A stretch of 64,000 nucleotides of DNA from Penium margaritaceum (taxonomy: Eukaryota; Streptophyta; Zygnematophyceae; Desmidiales; Peniaceae). Made by a program: the position numbers and the translations under genes. The notes under the pieces were generated by a model. It did not search any database. It was not told the DNA's origin and saw only the letters and a program-made list of their open reading frames with translations. Where the stretch lies: the NCBI GenBank assembly GCA_023375785.1, contig SZWC01000029.1:83716-147715 (forward strand). Direction: 5' to 3'. Positions 10,006 through 21,871 of the stretch are shown here, in pieces. Position 1 is the first letter of the stretch; every line of letters begins with the position of its first letter.

Positions 10006-13000
10006 AATGTGTCCAATCATAGTACAAGTTTACTGGGCATGACCTTGCAGGTACAAACAAGGTAGAATACTGGTAATGGTGTGACTATTGTGCGCAATGC
10101 CTTGACAATGTTGGCAAGTGCCACTGACCATGACCACAAATGTATCCAAGTGACATTTACTTCCACAGCTCATAACACAAGTCAGCCACGGTCAGAGTGT
10201 CTTATCACAGTGCATATGTACTAAGCATGATCTTGCAGTTGCAAACAAGGTAGTCTTCTGCTGGCTCGGTGTGTCTATTGTGCGCAATGCCGTGAGAAAG
10301 TTGGCATGTGCCACTTACCATGACCACGTAGTTTACCAAGTGACTTTAACTTCTACAAATTGTAACACGAGTCAGCCATGGTCAGAGTGCCCAATGACAT
10401 TGCACATCTAATATGCATGACCTTGCAGGTATAAAGAAGGTAAAAACCCGGTGGCTTGGCACGGCTGTTGTATGCAATGCCTTGACAAAGTTGGCATGTG
10501 CCACTGACCATGACCACAAAGTTTAACATGTTCTATAAACGGCTATGAACCATAACACAAGTCAGCCACGGTCTGAGTGTCCAATCACAGTGCCAATATA
10601 CTAGGCATGACGTTGCATGTATAATCAAGGTAGAATACTGGTAGCTCGGTGTGGCTATTGTGCGCAATGTCTTGACAAATTTGGCATGTGCCACAGACCA
10701 TGCCCACAAATGTATCCAAGTGAATTATACTTCTACTGATCATAACACGAGTCAGCCACGGTGAGAGTGTCCAATCACAGTGCAGATGTACTAGGCATGA
10801 TCTTACAGGTGCAAACAAGGTAAAATACTGGTGGCTCGGTGTGGCTATTGTGCGTAATGCCTTGACAAAGTTGGCATGTGCCACTGACCATGACCACAAT
10901 GTTTACCAAGTAACTTTAACTTATACGAATCGTAACACGAGTCAGCCGCAGTCAGAGTGCCCAATCACAGTTCAGATGTACTAGGCATGACCTTGCATGT
11001 ATAAAGAAGGTCACAAACTGGTGGCTTGGCATGGATACTGTGCGCAATGCCTTTACAAAGTTGACATGTGCCACTGACCATGACCACAAAGTCTACCAAG
11101 TACCTTAAACGGCTATGCATATAAATACTGCCATGGTCAGAGTGTCCAATCATAGTGCAGGTATACTGGGCATGACCTTGCAGGTACAAGCAAGGTAAAA
11201 TACTGGTAACGGTGTGGCTATTGTGCGCAATGCCTTGACAAAGTTGGCACGTGCCACTGACCATGACCACAAGTGTATCTAAGTGACTTTTACTTCTACT
11301 GATCATAACACAAGTCAGCCACGACTAGAGTGTCCTATCACAGTGCAGATGTACTAGGCATGATCTTACAAGTGAAAACAAGGTAGAATACTGGTGGCTC
11401 GGTGTGGCTATTGTGTCAATGTCTTGACAAAGTTGGCATGTGCCACTGACCATGACCACAAAGTTTTCCAAGTACCTTAAACGGCTATGAATCATAACAT
11501 GATTCAGCCACGGTCAGAGTGTCCAATCACAGTGCAGATATAATGGGCATGACCTTGCAGGTACAAACAAGTTAGAATACTGGTGGCTCAGTGTGGCTAT
11601 TGTGCGCAATGCCTTGACATAATTAGCATGTGCCAATGACCATGACCACAAATGTATCCTAGTGACTTTTACTTCTGTTGATCATAACACGAGTCAGCCA
11701 CGGTCAGAGTCTCCAATCACAGTGCAGATGTACTAGGCATGATCTTCCAGGTGCAAACAAGGTAGAATACTGGTGGCTCGGTGTGGCTATTGCGTGCAAT
11801 GCCTTGACAAATTTGGCATGTGCCACTGAAAATGACCACAAAGTTTACCACGTGACTTCAATTCCTACGAATTGTAACACGAGTCAGCCACGGTAAGAGT
11901 GTCCAATCACATTGCACATCTAATATGCATGACCTTATACGTATAAACAAGGTAAAAAACTGCTGGCTTGGCACGGCTGTTGTGTGAACTGCCTTGACAA
12001 AGTTGGCACGTGCCACTGACCATGACCACAACGTTTACCAAGTACCTTAAACGGCTATGAATCATAACATGAGCCAGCCACGGTCAGAGTGTCCAATCAC
12101 AGTGCAGATGTACTAGGCATGATCTTGCAGGTTCAAAAAAGGTAGAATACTGGTGGCTCGGTGTGGCTATTGTGCGCAATGCTTTGACAAAGTTGGCATG
12201 TGCCACTGACCATGACCACAAAGTTTACCAAGTGACTTTAACTTCTACGAATCGTAACACTGGTCAGCCACAGTCATAGTGCCCTATCAGAGTTCAGATG
12301 TACTAGGCATGACCTTACAGGTACAAACAAGGTAAAAAGCCGTTGGCTTGGCACGGCTATTGTGCGCAATACGTTGACAAAGTTGGCATGTGCCACTGAC
12401 CATGACCACAAAGTTTACCAAGTACCTTAGACGGCTATGAATCATAACACGAGACAGCCACGGTCAGATTGTCCAGTCATAGTGCAGATATACTGGGCAT
12501 GGCCTTGCTGGTATAAGCAAGGTAGAATACGGGTGGCTCGGTGTGGCTATTGTGTGCAATGCATTGACAAAGTTGGCATGTGTTACTGACCATGACCACA
12601 AGTTTACCAAGTACCTTAGACAGATATGAATCATAACACGAGTCAGCCACGGTCAGAGTGTCCAGTCACAGTGCAGATGTACTGGGCATGACCTTACAGG
12701 TGTAAACAAGGTATAATACATGTGGCTCGGTTTGGCTATTGTGTGCAATGCCTTGACAAAGTTGGCATGTGCCACTGACCATGACCACAAGTTTATCCAT
12801 GTGACTTTTACTTCTATTGATCATAACACAAAAAGCCACGGTTAGAGTGTCCAATCACAGTGCATATGTACTAGGCATGATCTTGAAGATGCAAACAAGG
12901 TATAATACTGGTGGCTCAGTGTGGCTTTTGTGCGCAATGCCAATACAAAGTTGGCATGTGCCACTGACAATGACCACAAATGTATCCGAGTGACTTTTAC

Positions 13001-14700
13001 TTCTATTGATCATAACACAAGTCAGCCATGGTCAGAGTGTCCAATCACAGTGCAGATGTACTAGGCATGATCTTGCAGGTTCAGACAAGGTAGAATATTG
13101 GTGGCTCGGTGTGGCTATTGTGCGCAATGCCTTGACAAAGTTGGCATGTGCCACTGACCATGAACCCAATGTTTACCAAGTACCTTGAACGGCTATGAAT
13201 CATAACACGATTCAGCCACGGTTAGAGTGTCCAATCACAGTTCAGATCTAATGGGCATGATCTAGCAGGTACAAACAAGGTAGAATACTGGTGGCTCGGT
13301 GTGGCTATTGTGCGCAATGCCTTGACAAAGTTGGCATGTACCACTGACCATGACCACAAATGTATCCAAGTGACATTTACTTCTGCTGATCATAACACAA
13401 GTCAGCCACGGTCAGAGTGTCTAATCACAGTGCAGATGTACTAAGCATGATTTTGCAGGTGCAAAGAAGGTAGAATACTGGTGGCTCGGTGTGGCTATTG
13501 TGCGCAATGCCTTGACAAAGTTGGCATGTGCCACTGACCATGACCACATAGTTTACCAAGTGACTTTAACTTCTACGAATTGTAACATGAGTCAGCCACG
13601 GTCAGAGTGCCCAATGACATTGCACATCTAATATGCATGACCTTGCACGTATAAAGAAGGTAAAAACCCGGTGGCTTGGCACAGCTATTTTATGCAATGC
13701 CTTGACAAAGTTTGCATGTGCCACTGACCATGACCACAAAGTTTAACAAGTACCATAAACGGCTATGAATCATAACACAAGTCAGCCACGGTCAGAGTGT
13801 CCAATCATAGTGCCAATATGCTGGGCATGACCTTGTATGTATAATCAAGGTAGAATACTGGTGGCTCGGTGTGGCTATTGTGCGCAATATCTTGACAAAG
13901 CTGGTATGTGCCAGTGACCATGCCCACAAATGTATCCAAGAGACTTTTACTTCTACTGATCATAACACGAGTCAGCCACGGTGAGAGTGTCCAATCACAG
14001 TGCAGATGTACTAGGCATGATCTTGCAGGTGCAAGCACGGGAGAATACGGGTGGCTCGGTGTGGTTATTGTGCGTAATGCCTTGACAAAGTTGGCATGTG
14101 CCACTGACCATGACCACAATGTTTACCAAGTGACTTTCACTTATACGAATCGTAACACGGGTCTGCCACAGTCAGAGTGCCCAATCACAGTTTAAATGTA
14201 ATAGGCATGACCTTGCAGGTATAAACAAGGTCAAAAACCGGTGGCTTGGCACGGCTACTGTGCGCAATGCCTTTACAAAGCTGACATGTGCCACTGACCA
14301 TGACCACAAAGTCTACCAAGTACCTTAAACGGCTATGCATCTTAACACTGCCATGTTCAGAGTGTCCAATCACAGTGCAGACATACTAGGCATGACCTTG
14401 CAGGTACAAACAAGGTAAAACACTGGTAACGGTATGACTATTGTGCGTAATGCCTTGACAAAGTTGACATGTGCCACTGACCATGACCACAAGTGTATCT
14501 AAGTGACTTTTACTTCTACTGATCATAACACAAGTCAGCCACGGCCAGAGTGTCCAATTACAGTGCAGATGTACTAGGCATGATCTTACATGTGTAAACA
14601 AGGTAGAATTCTGGTGGCTCGGTGTGGCTATTGTACGCAATGCCTTGACAAAGTTGGCATGTGCCACTGACAATGACCACATAGTTTACCAAGTGACTTT
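10006..14700 (+). repeat. 190-bp satellite array, block 2 (plus orientation)
   Basis: Continuous monomers in trimer order. The segment from about 10110 to 11460 and the one from 13330 to 14680 are copies at a constant offset of 3220 bp. They share private variants such as ATAAAGAAGG (10431/13651), ATAATCAAGG (10621/13841), CCATGCCCACAAATG and AAGTGTATCT (11271/14491). The block ends inside a GTTTACCAAGTGACTTTAAC monomer, where the next element inserted. Confidence 0.95.
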
Positions 14701-15304
14701 TGTCAGAAATGAAGCCTTGACAAGAGAAGAAAATATCTCGGTCTCAAGAACGGTCCTAGTCATGACTGAACCACCTTTCCCAACGGCTCTCCGGTCGCTC
14801 GACCATTCAGACCCTTCGGATAAGTCATCCCCTAATAAAGTGACACCTGTCACATGCGTGTGGCTAGCAGAAAAAAGCCGTTACTTTGCTCATTTGTCCT
14901 GATCTGTCCTTTTTATAATGAGGATGTTCATTCCCTCGAGTTAACCAGCACAGTTCTATTCATTCTGTCCCCCTTTGGTTCCGCAGCTTTGCCGCCGTGT
15001 CTTCGCTCTGCTCGCCTCTCGCGTCCATTGCATCTGCCCACCACTGTCTCCTCACGGCTCTTCTCTTCACCACCATTAACCTTTCACTTCCGACGCCTTC
15101 CTCGCTTCGATCTCAAGTTCCCTCATCTGCGCTCGGTCTACCTCGGGGCTCCAGTGCCTTGCTTCCTCTTGCGACTCTGCGACTAACTCCTTGGGCCGGC
15201 TCTCTCCGCTCTGATTCCGTCACTTCACTATGTTACGTCAGCTTGCTTCATTGCTTCTGCTTGCTTCAGCTCTTGCAGTCCTCGCTCATTGCATTCTCCT
15301 GACA
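14701..15304 (+). repeat. 5' LTR, family B
   Basis: 604 bp, TGTCAGAAATGAAGCC to CATTCTCCTGACA. A TATA-like TTTATAAT is at about 14912. It aligns along its length to 18835-19440 and shares its middle block (GCTCGCCTCTCGCGTCCATTG) with family A LTRs. Confidence 0.93.
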
Positions 15305-15316
15305 TGGTATCAGAGC
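15305..15316 (+). promoter_or_regulatory. Primer-binding site, initiator tRNA-Met type
   Basis: TGGTATCAGAGC starts at the first base after the 5' LTR, identical to the site at 5903. Confidence 0.92.
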
Positions 15317-16452
15317 TTCAGGGGACATCACCTGGTACCTCGTGACCAAGTCATCGCTCTACTGCCTCCATTGCGTCCCCTCTCAAATCTGCACCTCCCC
15401 ATCGCCGTCACCGCCACCTCGCGCTCCTTCGCTTAATTAGCAGCTGACATCAGCAGTACCGCTTGAAGTGCTCCTCACACTGAGCCAACGCCTCGTCATC
15501 CTCAGAAAGCCCTGCGCCCATTCCGCACCCGTGGCCAACAAATTTATGACGTGTCGTTAACAATAGCTGCAAGCAGCTCCCAAGCTGCCGCTTGCCGTCA
15601 ACTTCTTGGAAGCTTCCCTGTCGCTCGTCACCCGCTACCTCTCTTCTCGTCAACCTTGCAAGCACCTCCGCTCTCCTCCTCTCCTCTCATTGTCCTCATC
15701 TCCACCATCTGCCCCTGCGACATCAGTCTCCTTGCACTCGTTGTACCACACCACATCCTCGCACCGCCGTCTCGCATCGTCAGCAGCAGTAGTGCAATGC
15801 CTGCCGCTATGACATCGGATACCACCATTCTTCCTGCTCCCATTGCGAGCCAATTGGGGAACAAGCCGTCACTCTCCTGACATCAGCGGACTGGAATCTC
15901 TGCTCGCCATATGACTCCCTTTGCTGCAATCAGTCTCGTATAGCCAACATGATATCCGACACCGCTGGTCTTCCTGCCCGTCGGTCTCGGGCCAACTGTG
16001 GAACAAGCTATCACTCTCTTGAAAGCAGAGCACCTGGTTGCCTCATCTTGCCGCCATCCTCTCCCTGCCGCAACCTCCATCTTCTGCCTCCGTCACGTGC
16101 GCATCAACTCCACCAGCCTTCCCTTCTTCGCGTCATCACCCTCTGTCCTCAGCCCTCCTCATCATCTGTCTTCTTCGAGCCGCTCTCAGCATCATCCGTG
16201 CCGCCTTCTCATCAGTCTTCCTCAGCCTTTGTCANCGCCCACCCCGTCAATTATCGGGCCGTCATCCGCTTTTGCTCCTTTCGCTCAGCACAAGGATCCG
16301 CCCGGTCGCATTGCCCGTTCCGCGACGACCTGCGCCCACGCAAAAACTTCCACAAGTCGGATTTGCCCAATTCCACCATCCTCTTCCTCTGCCATAATTC
16401 ATCTGCAACATCAGGTCCATCGCTTCACCATGAACCCTCCTGTAAAATCTGA
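15317..16452 (+). other. C/T-rich untranslated leader of the family B element
   Basis: C/T-rich sequence without a convincing gene. Short frames on both strands (for example 15551-15880) are low-complexity Ser/Pro/His products and are repeated exactly in the duplicate at 16968-17297. The stretch includes the contig join at 16235. Confidence 0.6.
15424..16234 (+). repeat. 811-bp segment duplicated at 16841-17651
   Basis: The two copies lie 1417 bp apart and differ at only a few positions. The first ends at the N at 16235, the second begins just after the N at 16840. See the finding on mis-scaffolding. Confidence 0.85.
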
Positions 16453-16839
16453 TTGTCCTCAAATTCCTGGTCGTCCCCTCTTCAACACTTCTCCTCCTCG
16501 ATGGAAGAGCAACGACGCACCATCCTGCTTTACAATGAAGTTCCCTCCCTAACCGACAACACTTCTCCACTCTGCTTCGCACCTGATGGGAGGCATAACT
16601 TTGAGCGATGGCGCCGCCAACGGCGTCGTGAAATTGCCACCCTGGACATACATGGATACAATCTACTTGACGTGATACGAGATGTTGGAAGCAGAGAAGC
16701 CCGCAGAACCGCATGAGGAAGAAGGGAGCATGGCATTGCCCAAACTCAACTGAGAGGACTTCTCTACATGAGCACTTACGATGAACTCCACCCTATCATT
16801 GCAGCACATCGTCATCAAGCTGCCTTCCGGACCATCCAC
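16453..16839 (+). pseudogene. Gag-like frame, first (probably redundant) copy
   Basis: A 5' fragment of the same Gag-like frame as 18253-18791; bases 16544-16839 repeat 18253-18548. Only this copy shows the N-terminus: an in-frame ATG at 16501 begins a stretch with MEEQRRTILLYNEVP. LCFAPDGRHNFERWRRQRRR, then LDIHGYNLLDVIRDVG, follow the Gag pattern of copia elements (a Phe-x-x-Trp core, then a Leu-Asp-x-Ile helix). TGA at 16714-16716 interrupts the frame, which stays open beyond it. It is cut by the contig join at 16840. Confidence 0.6.
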
Positions 16840-16840
16840 N

Positions 16841-17651
16841 CTCCTTCGCTTCATTAGCAGCTGACATCAGCAGCACCGCTTGAAGTGCTCCTCACGCTGA
16901 ACCAACGCCTCGTCATCCTCAGAAAGCCCTGCGCCCATTCCGCACCCGTGGCCAACAAATTTATGACGTGTCGTTAACAATAGCTGCAAGCAGCTCCCAA
17001 GCTGCCGCTTGCCGTCAACTTCTTGGAAGCTTCCCTGTCGCTCGTCACCCGCTACCTCTCTTCTCGTCAACCTTGCAAGCACCTCCGCTCTCCTCCTCTC
17101 CTCTCATTGTCCTCATCTCCACCATCTGCCCCTGCGACATCAGTCTCCTTGCACTCGTTGTACCACACCACATCCTCGCACCGCCGTCTCGCATCGTCAG
17201 CAGCAGTAGTGCAATGCCTGCCGCTATGACATCGGATACCACCATTCTTCCTGCTCCCATTGCGAGCCAATTGGGGAACAAGCCGTCACTCTCCTGACAT
17301 CAGCGGACTGGAATCTCTGCTCGCCATATGACTCCCTTTGCTGCAATCAGTCTCGTATAGCCAACATGATATCCGACACCGCTGGTCTTCCTGCCCGTCG
17401 GTCTCGGGCCAACTGTGGAACAAGCTATCACTCTCTTGAAAGCAGAGCACCTGGTTGCCTCATCTTGCCGCCATCCTCTCCCTGCCGCAACCTCCATCTT
17501 CTGCCTCCGTCACGTGCGCATCAACTCCACCAGCCTTCCCTTCTTCACGTCATCACCCTCTGTCCTCAGCCATCCTCATCATCTGTCTTCTTCGAGCCGC
17601 TCTCAGCATCATCCGTGCCGCTTTCTCATCAGTCTTCCTCAGCCTTTGTCA
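16841..17651 (+). repeat. 811-bp segment, second copy of 15424-16234
   Basis: Near-identical copy that continues past the point where the first copy is cut, into 17652-18180. This suggests that the second copy represents the true contiguous locus. Confidence 0.85.
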
Positions 17652-17654
17652 TCA

Positions 17655-18180
17655 GTACACGTGGTTTTGCCCCTGCGCCCACTCAGCCATCAGCTGCCTG
17701 TAATCCCGTCTCCGCATCATCAGCTCGGCACAAGGATCCGCCCGGTCACATCGCCCGCTTCGCACCAACCTGCGCCCACGCCAAAAATTTCTGCAACGTA
17801 CGTGGTTTTGCCCCTGCTCCCACTCCTTTTCCAGCATCGTCTGCTCCTCATCATCCGCATATAGGACCAGCACAAGGATCTGCACGAGCTAGCTGCCCGC
17901 TTTGCAGTAGCCTACACCCACGCCGACAGCAGATTTCCCTCGGCGCGTTGGCACCTTCCTTCCCCTTGCTGCATTCTACCACCTCTATTTCAGCAACGCA
18001 CGAGGTCTCGCCCCTACGGCCACTCCTCTTTTGTCAGCCTTTGCCTCCTCATCATCAGCATCTGTGACCAGCACAATGATCTGCATGAGCTAACTGCGCG
18101 CTTCGCAGCAGCCTGCACCCACACCGGAAACAGATTTCTCGCGGCACGTTGGCTTCTGTCCTCCCCTAATCTACTCCTCT
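17655..18180 (+). repeat. Degenerate internal repeats of family B
   Basis: ACGTGGTTTTGCCCCTGCGC at 17660, 17799 and (diverged) 17999, and CACAAGGATCYGC-type phrases at 17728, 17870 and 18070, form two to three imperfect units matching the left edge of the window. No coding function is apparent. The stretch ends at a 72-base gap. Confidence 0.55.
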
Positions 18181-18252
18181 NNNNNNNNNNNNNNNNNNNN
18201 NNNNNNNNNNNNNNNNNNNNNNNNNNNNNNNNNNNNNNNNNNNNNNNNNNNN
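18181..18252. other. Assembly gap (72 N)
   Basis: Run of 72 undetermined bases inside the family B element, just before the Gag-like frame. Confidence 1.
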
Positions 18253-18791
18253 CCTCCCTAACCGACAACACTTCTCCACTCTGCTTCGCACCTGATGGGA
18301 GGCATAACTTTGAGCGATGGCGCCGCCAACGGCGTCGTGAAATTGCCACCCTGGACATACATGGATACAATCTACTTGACGTGATACGAGATGTTGGAAG
18401 CAGAGAAGCCCGCAGAACCGCATGAGGAAGAAGGGAGCATGGCATTGCCCAAACTCAACTGAGAGGACTTCTCTACATGAGCACTTACGATGAACTCCAC
18501 CCTATCATTGCAGCACATCGTCATCAAGCTGCCTTCCGGACCATCCACAGCCTCAGGGATTACTGTTCAAGTAGAGGAGCAGAATCCCCTGATCCTTGTC
18601 CGGCTGCACTTGACCCTCCTCCATACAATGAACTTCTGGAGGAACGACGATTCCAGCTGCAACCCTTCATCCGCAATCACAGGAGAATGGAGGAAGAAGA
18701 AGAACTTCAAGCCATCAAAGAACGGCCTCGCACTCCCCCATCTCCCACTTCCTCCAATGGGGTGGAATATTGGGAACGCCACTACCCTTGA
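18253..18791 (+). pseudogene. Gag-like protein of the family B element, one in-frame stop
   Basis: The frame enters from the gap, reads through the Phe-x-x-Trp Gag core, meets TGA at 18423-18425, and continues in the same frame through MSTYDELHPIIAAHRHQAAF (ATG at 18477), HSLRDYCSSRG, a PPPYNELLEERR segment and an acidic RRMEEEEELQ stretch, to a stop at 18789-18791, 43 bases before the LTR. The helical segment with conserved His and Tyr resembles the second half of copia Gag. No zinc knuckle (CCHC) is seen. Gag would package element RNA in virus-like particles. Assignment rests on position and weak motif similarity. Confidence 0.6.
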
Positions 18792-18826
18792 TCTGCCTCT
18801 TGCTCTCTTACCTCTTGTCAAGCTTC

Positions 18827-18834
18827 AAGGGAGG
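18827..18834 (+). promoter_or_regulatory. Polypurine tract, family B
   Basis: AAGGGAGG lies directly before the 3' LTR start TGTCAA. Confidence 0.85.
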
Positions 18835-19440
18835 TGTCAAAAATGAAGCCTTGACAAGAGAAGAAAATATCTCGGTCTCAATAACGGTTCAATTCCCATG
18901 ACTGAACCACCTTGCCCAACGACTCTCCGGTTGCTCGACCGTTCAGACCCTTTGGACAAGTCATCCCCTAATAAAGTGACACCTGTCACTCGCGTCCGGC
19001 TAGGGGAAAGAAGCCGTTGTTTTGCTCATTTGTCCTATTCTGTCCTTTTTATACCGAGGATGCTCATTCCCTCGAGTTAACCAGAACATTTCTATTCATC
19101 TTGTTCCCCTTTGGTCCCGCGGCTTCGCCGCTGTGTATTCGCTCTGCTCGCCTCTCGCGTCCATTGCCTTCACCCACCACTGTCTCCTCAAGGCTATTCG
19201 CTTCGCCACCCTTAACCTTTCGCTTCCGACGCCTCCCTCGCTTCGCTCTCAAGTTCTCTCATCTGCGCTCGGTCAACCTCGGAGCTCCAGTGCCTCGCGT
19301 CCTCTTGCGACTCGGTGACTACATCCATGGGCCTTCTCTCACCGCTCTGCTTCCGTCACTTCACTACGTTACGTCAGCTTGCTTCATTACCTCTGCTTGC
19401 TCTTGCTCCTGCTGTCCTTGCTCATTGCATTCTTCTGACA
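18835..19440 (+). repeat. 3' LTR, family B
   Basis: 606 bp, TGTCAAAAATGAAGCC to CATTCTTCTGACA, the partner of 14701-15304. It is followed by the second ACTTT of the target duplication. Confidence 0.93.
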
Positions 19441-21265
19441 ACTTTAACTTCTACAAATTGTAACACGAGTCAGCCGTGGTCAGAGTGCCCAATGACATTG
19501 CACATCTAATATGCATGACCTTACAGGTATAAACAAGGTAAAAAACCGGTGGCTTGGCACGGCTATTGTATGCAATGCCTTGACAAAGGTGGCATGTGCC
19601 ACTGACCATGACCACAAAGTTTACCAAGTACNTGTGGCTATTGTGCGCAATGCCTTGACAAAGTTGGCATGTGCCACTGACCATGACCACAAATATATCC
19701 AAGTGACTTTTAATTCTATTGATCATAACACGAGTCAGCCACGGTCAGAGTGTCCAATCACAATGCAGATGTACTAGGAATGATCTTGCAGGTTCAAACA
19801 AGGTAGAATACTGGTGGCTCGGTGTGGCTATTGTGCGCAATGCCTTGACAAAGTTGGCATGTGCCACTGACCATGACCACAAAGTTTACCAAGTGACTTT
19901 AACTTCTACGAATCGTAACACGAGTCAGCCATGGTCAGAGTGCCCAATCACAGCTCACATTTAACATGCATGATCTTGCAGGTATAAACAAGGTAAAAAA
20001 CCGGTGGCTTTGTACGGCTATTGTGCGCAATGTCTTGACAAAGTTGGTATGTCCCACTGACCATGACCACAAAGTTTACCAAGTACATTGAACGGCTATG
20101 AATCATAACACGAGTCAGCCACGGTCAGGGTGTCCAATCACAGTGCAGACATAATAGGCATGACCTTGCAGGTCTAAACAAGGTGGAATACTGGTGGCTC
20201 GGTGTGGCTTTTGTGCGCAATGCCTTGACAAAGTTGGCATGTGCCGCTGACCATGACCACAAATGTATCCAAGTGTCTTTTCGTTCTATTGATCATAACA
20301 CGAGTCAGCCACGGTCAGAGTATCCAATCACAATGCAGGTGTATTAGGCATGATCTTGCAGGTACAAACAAGGTAGAATACTGGTGGCTCGATGTGGCTA
20401 TTGTGCGCAATACCTTGACCACGTTGGCATGTGCCACTGACCATAACCTCAAAGTTTACCAAGTACCTTAAACGGTTACGAATCATAACACGCGTCAGCC
20501 ACGGTGGGAGTGTCCAATCACAGTGCAAATGTACTAGGCATGATCTTGCAGTTACAAACAAGGTAGAGTATTGGTGGCTCGGTGTGGCTTTTGTGCGCAA
20601 TGCCTTGACTAGGTTGGCACGTGCACTGACCATAACCACAAAGTTTACCAAGTTACTTTAACGTCTACCAATCATAACACAAGTCAGCCACGGTCAGAGT
20701 ACCCAATCACAGTACACATCTAATAGGCATGACCTTGCAGGTGTAAACAGGGTAAAACCCGGTGTCTTGGCACGGCTATTGTGCGCAATGCTTTGACAAA
20801 GTTGGCATGTGCCACTGACCATGACCACAAAGTGTACCAAGTACCTTAAACAGCTATGAATCATAACACGAGTCAGCCACGATCAGAGTGTCCATTCACA
20901 GTGCAGATATAATGGGCATGACTTTGCAGGTATAAACAAGGTAGAATACTGGTGGCTTGGTGTGGCTACTGTGCCAATGCCTTGACAAAGCAGGCATTGG
21001 CCACTGACCATGACCACAAATATATCCAGGTGACTTTTACTTCTATTGATCATAACACAAGTCAGCCACGGTCAGAGTGTCCAATCACAGTGCAGATGTA
21101 CTAGGCATGATCTTGCAGGTTCAAACTAGGTAGAATACTGGTGGCTCAGTGTGCGAATGTGCGCAATACCTTGACAAAGTTGGCATGTTCCACTGACCAT
21201 GACCACAAAGTTTACCAAGTAACTTCTACGAATCGTAACATGAGTCAGCCACAGTCAGACTGCCC
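19441..21265 (+). repeat. 190-bp satellite array, block 3 (plus orientation)
   Basis: Resumes the monomer interrupted at 14700. A contig join (N at 19632) breaks the phase: the left side stops at CCAAGTAC and the right side starts at TGTGGCTATTG, so roughly 110 bp of a monomer is missing there. Otherwise the trimer order holds. Confidence 0.95.
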
Positions 21266-21871
21266 TGTCAGAAATGTGACTCAGACAAGGTGCTCTTCAC
21301 TCCCCGGATAATCCGAGCTCTCGATCCTGGTTCAGGTTCCCGCACCGAACCTCCCTCGGTAACGGCTGGTCGGTCACGACCGTTCCACCAGAGTCGAGCC
21401 GCCTCTAATAAGCGACCACGTCCCCACGCATCCGGCTAGCGGAAAGAAGCCGTTAATACTTATTTTGTCCTGTTCTGTTGTATATACGGAGGATGTTCAG
21501 TCCCTCCCTGGTTTAACCAGAACAGTTCTCCTCATCCTGTTCCCCTTTGGTTCCACGGCTTCACCGCCGTGTCTTCGCTCTGCTCGCTCCTCGCATTCTT
21601 TGTCTTTGCCAGCCCCCCTCAACGCTTCGCTCCGTCACTCTCGCTCCTTCGCTCAGCTCTCATACTCCGCCAACCATCACTCATCTCGCAAGCACTCTCT
21701 CTCACATCAACCTGTCTACCCCAGCTACCTCGCGTCTCAGCGTGTATGAGCTTTCGCGACTAACTCCTCGGACCGCTCTCGCCTACGTCACTCTACTGAT
21801 GTACGCTTGCATGTCCGGACGCTTCTACCTGCTTCTGCTGCTGCTGCTCTCGCATCTGCATTCTTTTGACA
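21266..21871 (+). mobile_element. Solo LTR, family A, with perfect target duplication
   Basis: 606 bp, TGTCAGAAATGTGACTC to CATTCTTTTGACA, with a TATA-like TATATAC at 21481. TGCCC lies on both sides (21261-21265 and 21872-21876), a perfect 5-bp target duplication. No internal region or second LTR is present, which is the product of recombination between the two LTRs of a full element. It matches the 3' LTR at 968-1577. Confidence 0.93.

Larger units (their letters stand above)
14701..19440 (+). mobile_element. Non-autonomous, Gag-only LTR retrotransposon (family B) with perfect target duplication
   Basis: 5' LTR 14701-15304, initiator tRNA-Met primer site 15305-15316, polypurine tract 18827-18834 and 3' LTR 18835-19440. 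ACTTT precedes and follows the element (14696-14700 and 19441-19445), a perfect 5-bp target duplication that restores the satellite sequence GTGACTTTAACTTCTAC. The internal region (3.5 kb as assembled, less if the duplications are artefacts) has a Gag-like frame but no protease, integrase, RT or RNase H motif. It would have needed enzymes from another element, plausibly one like the copia copy at 5430. Confidence 0.9.

Noticed and set aside
5903-15316. tRNA genes at the initiator-Met matches
   Set aside because: Only 12 bases match, placed exactly after LTRs; these are primer-binding sites and no cloverleaf follows.
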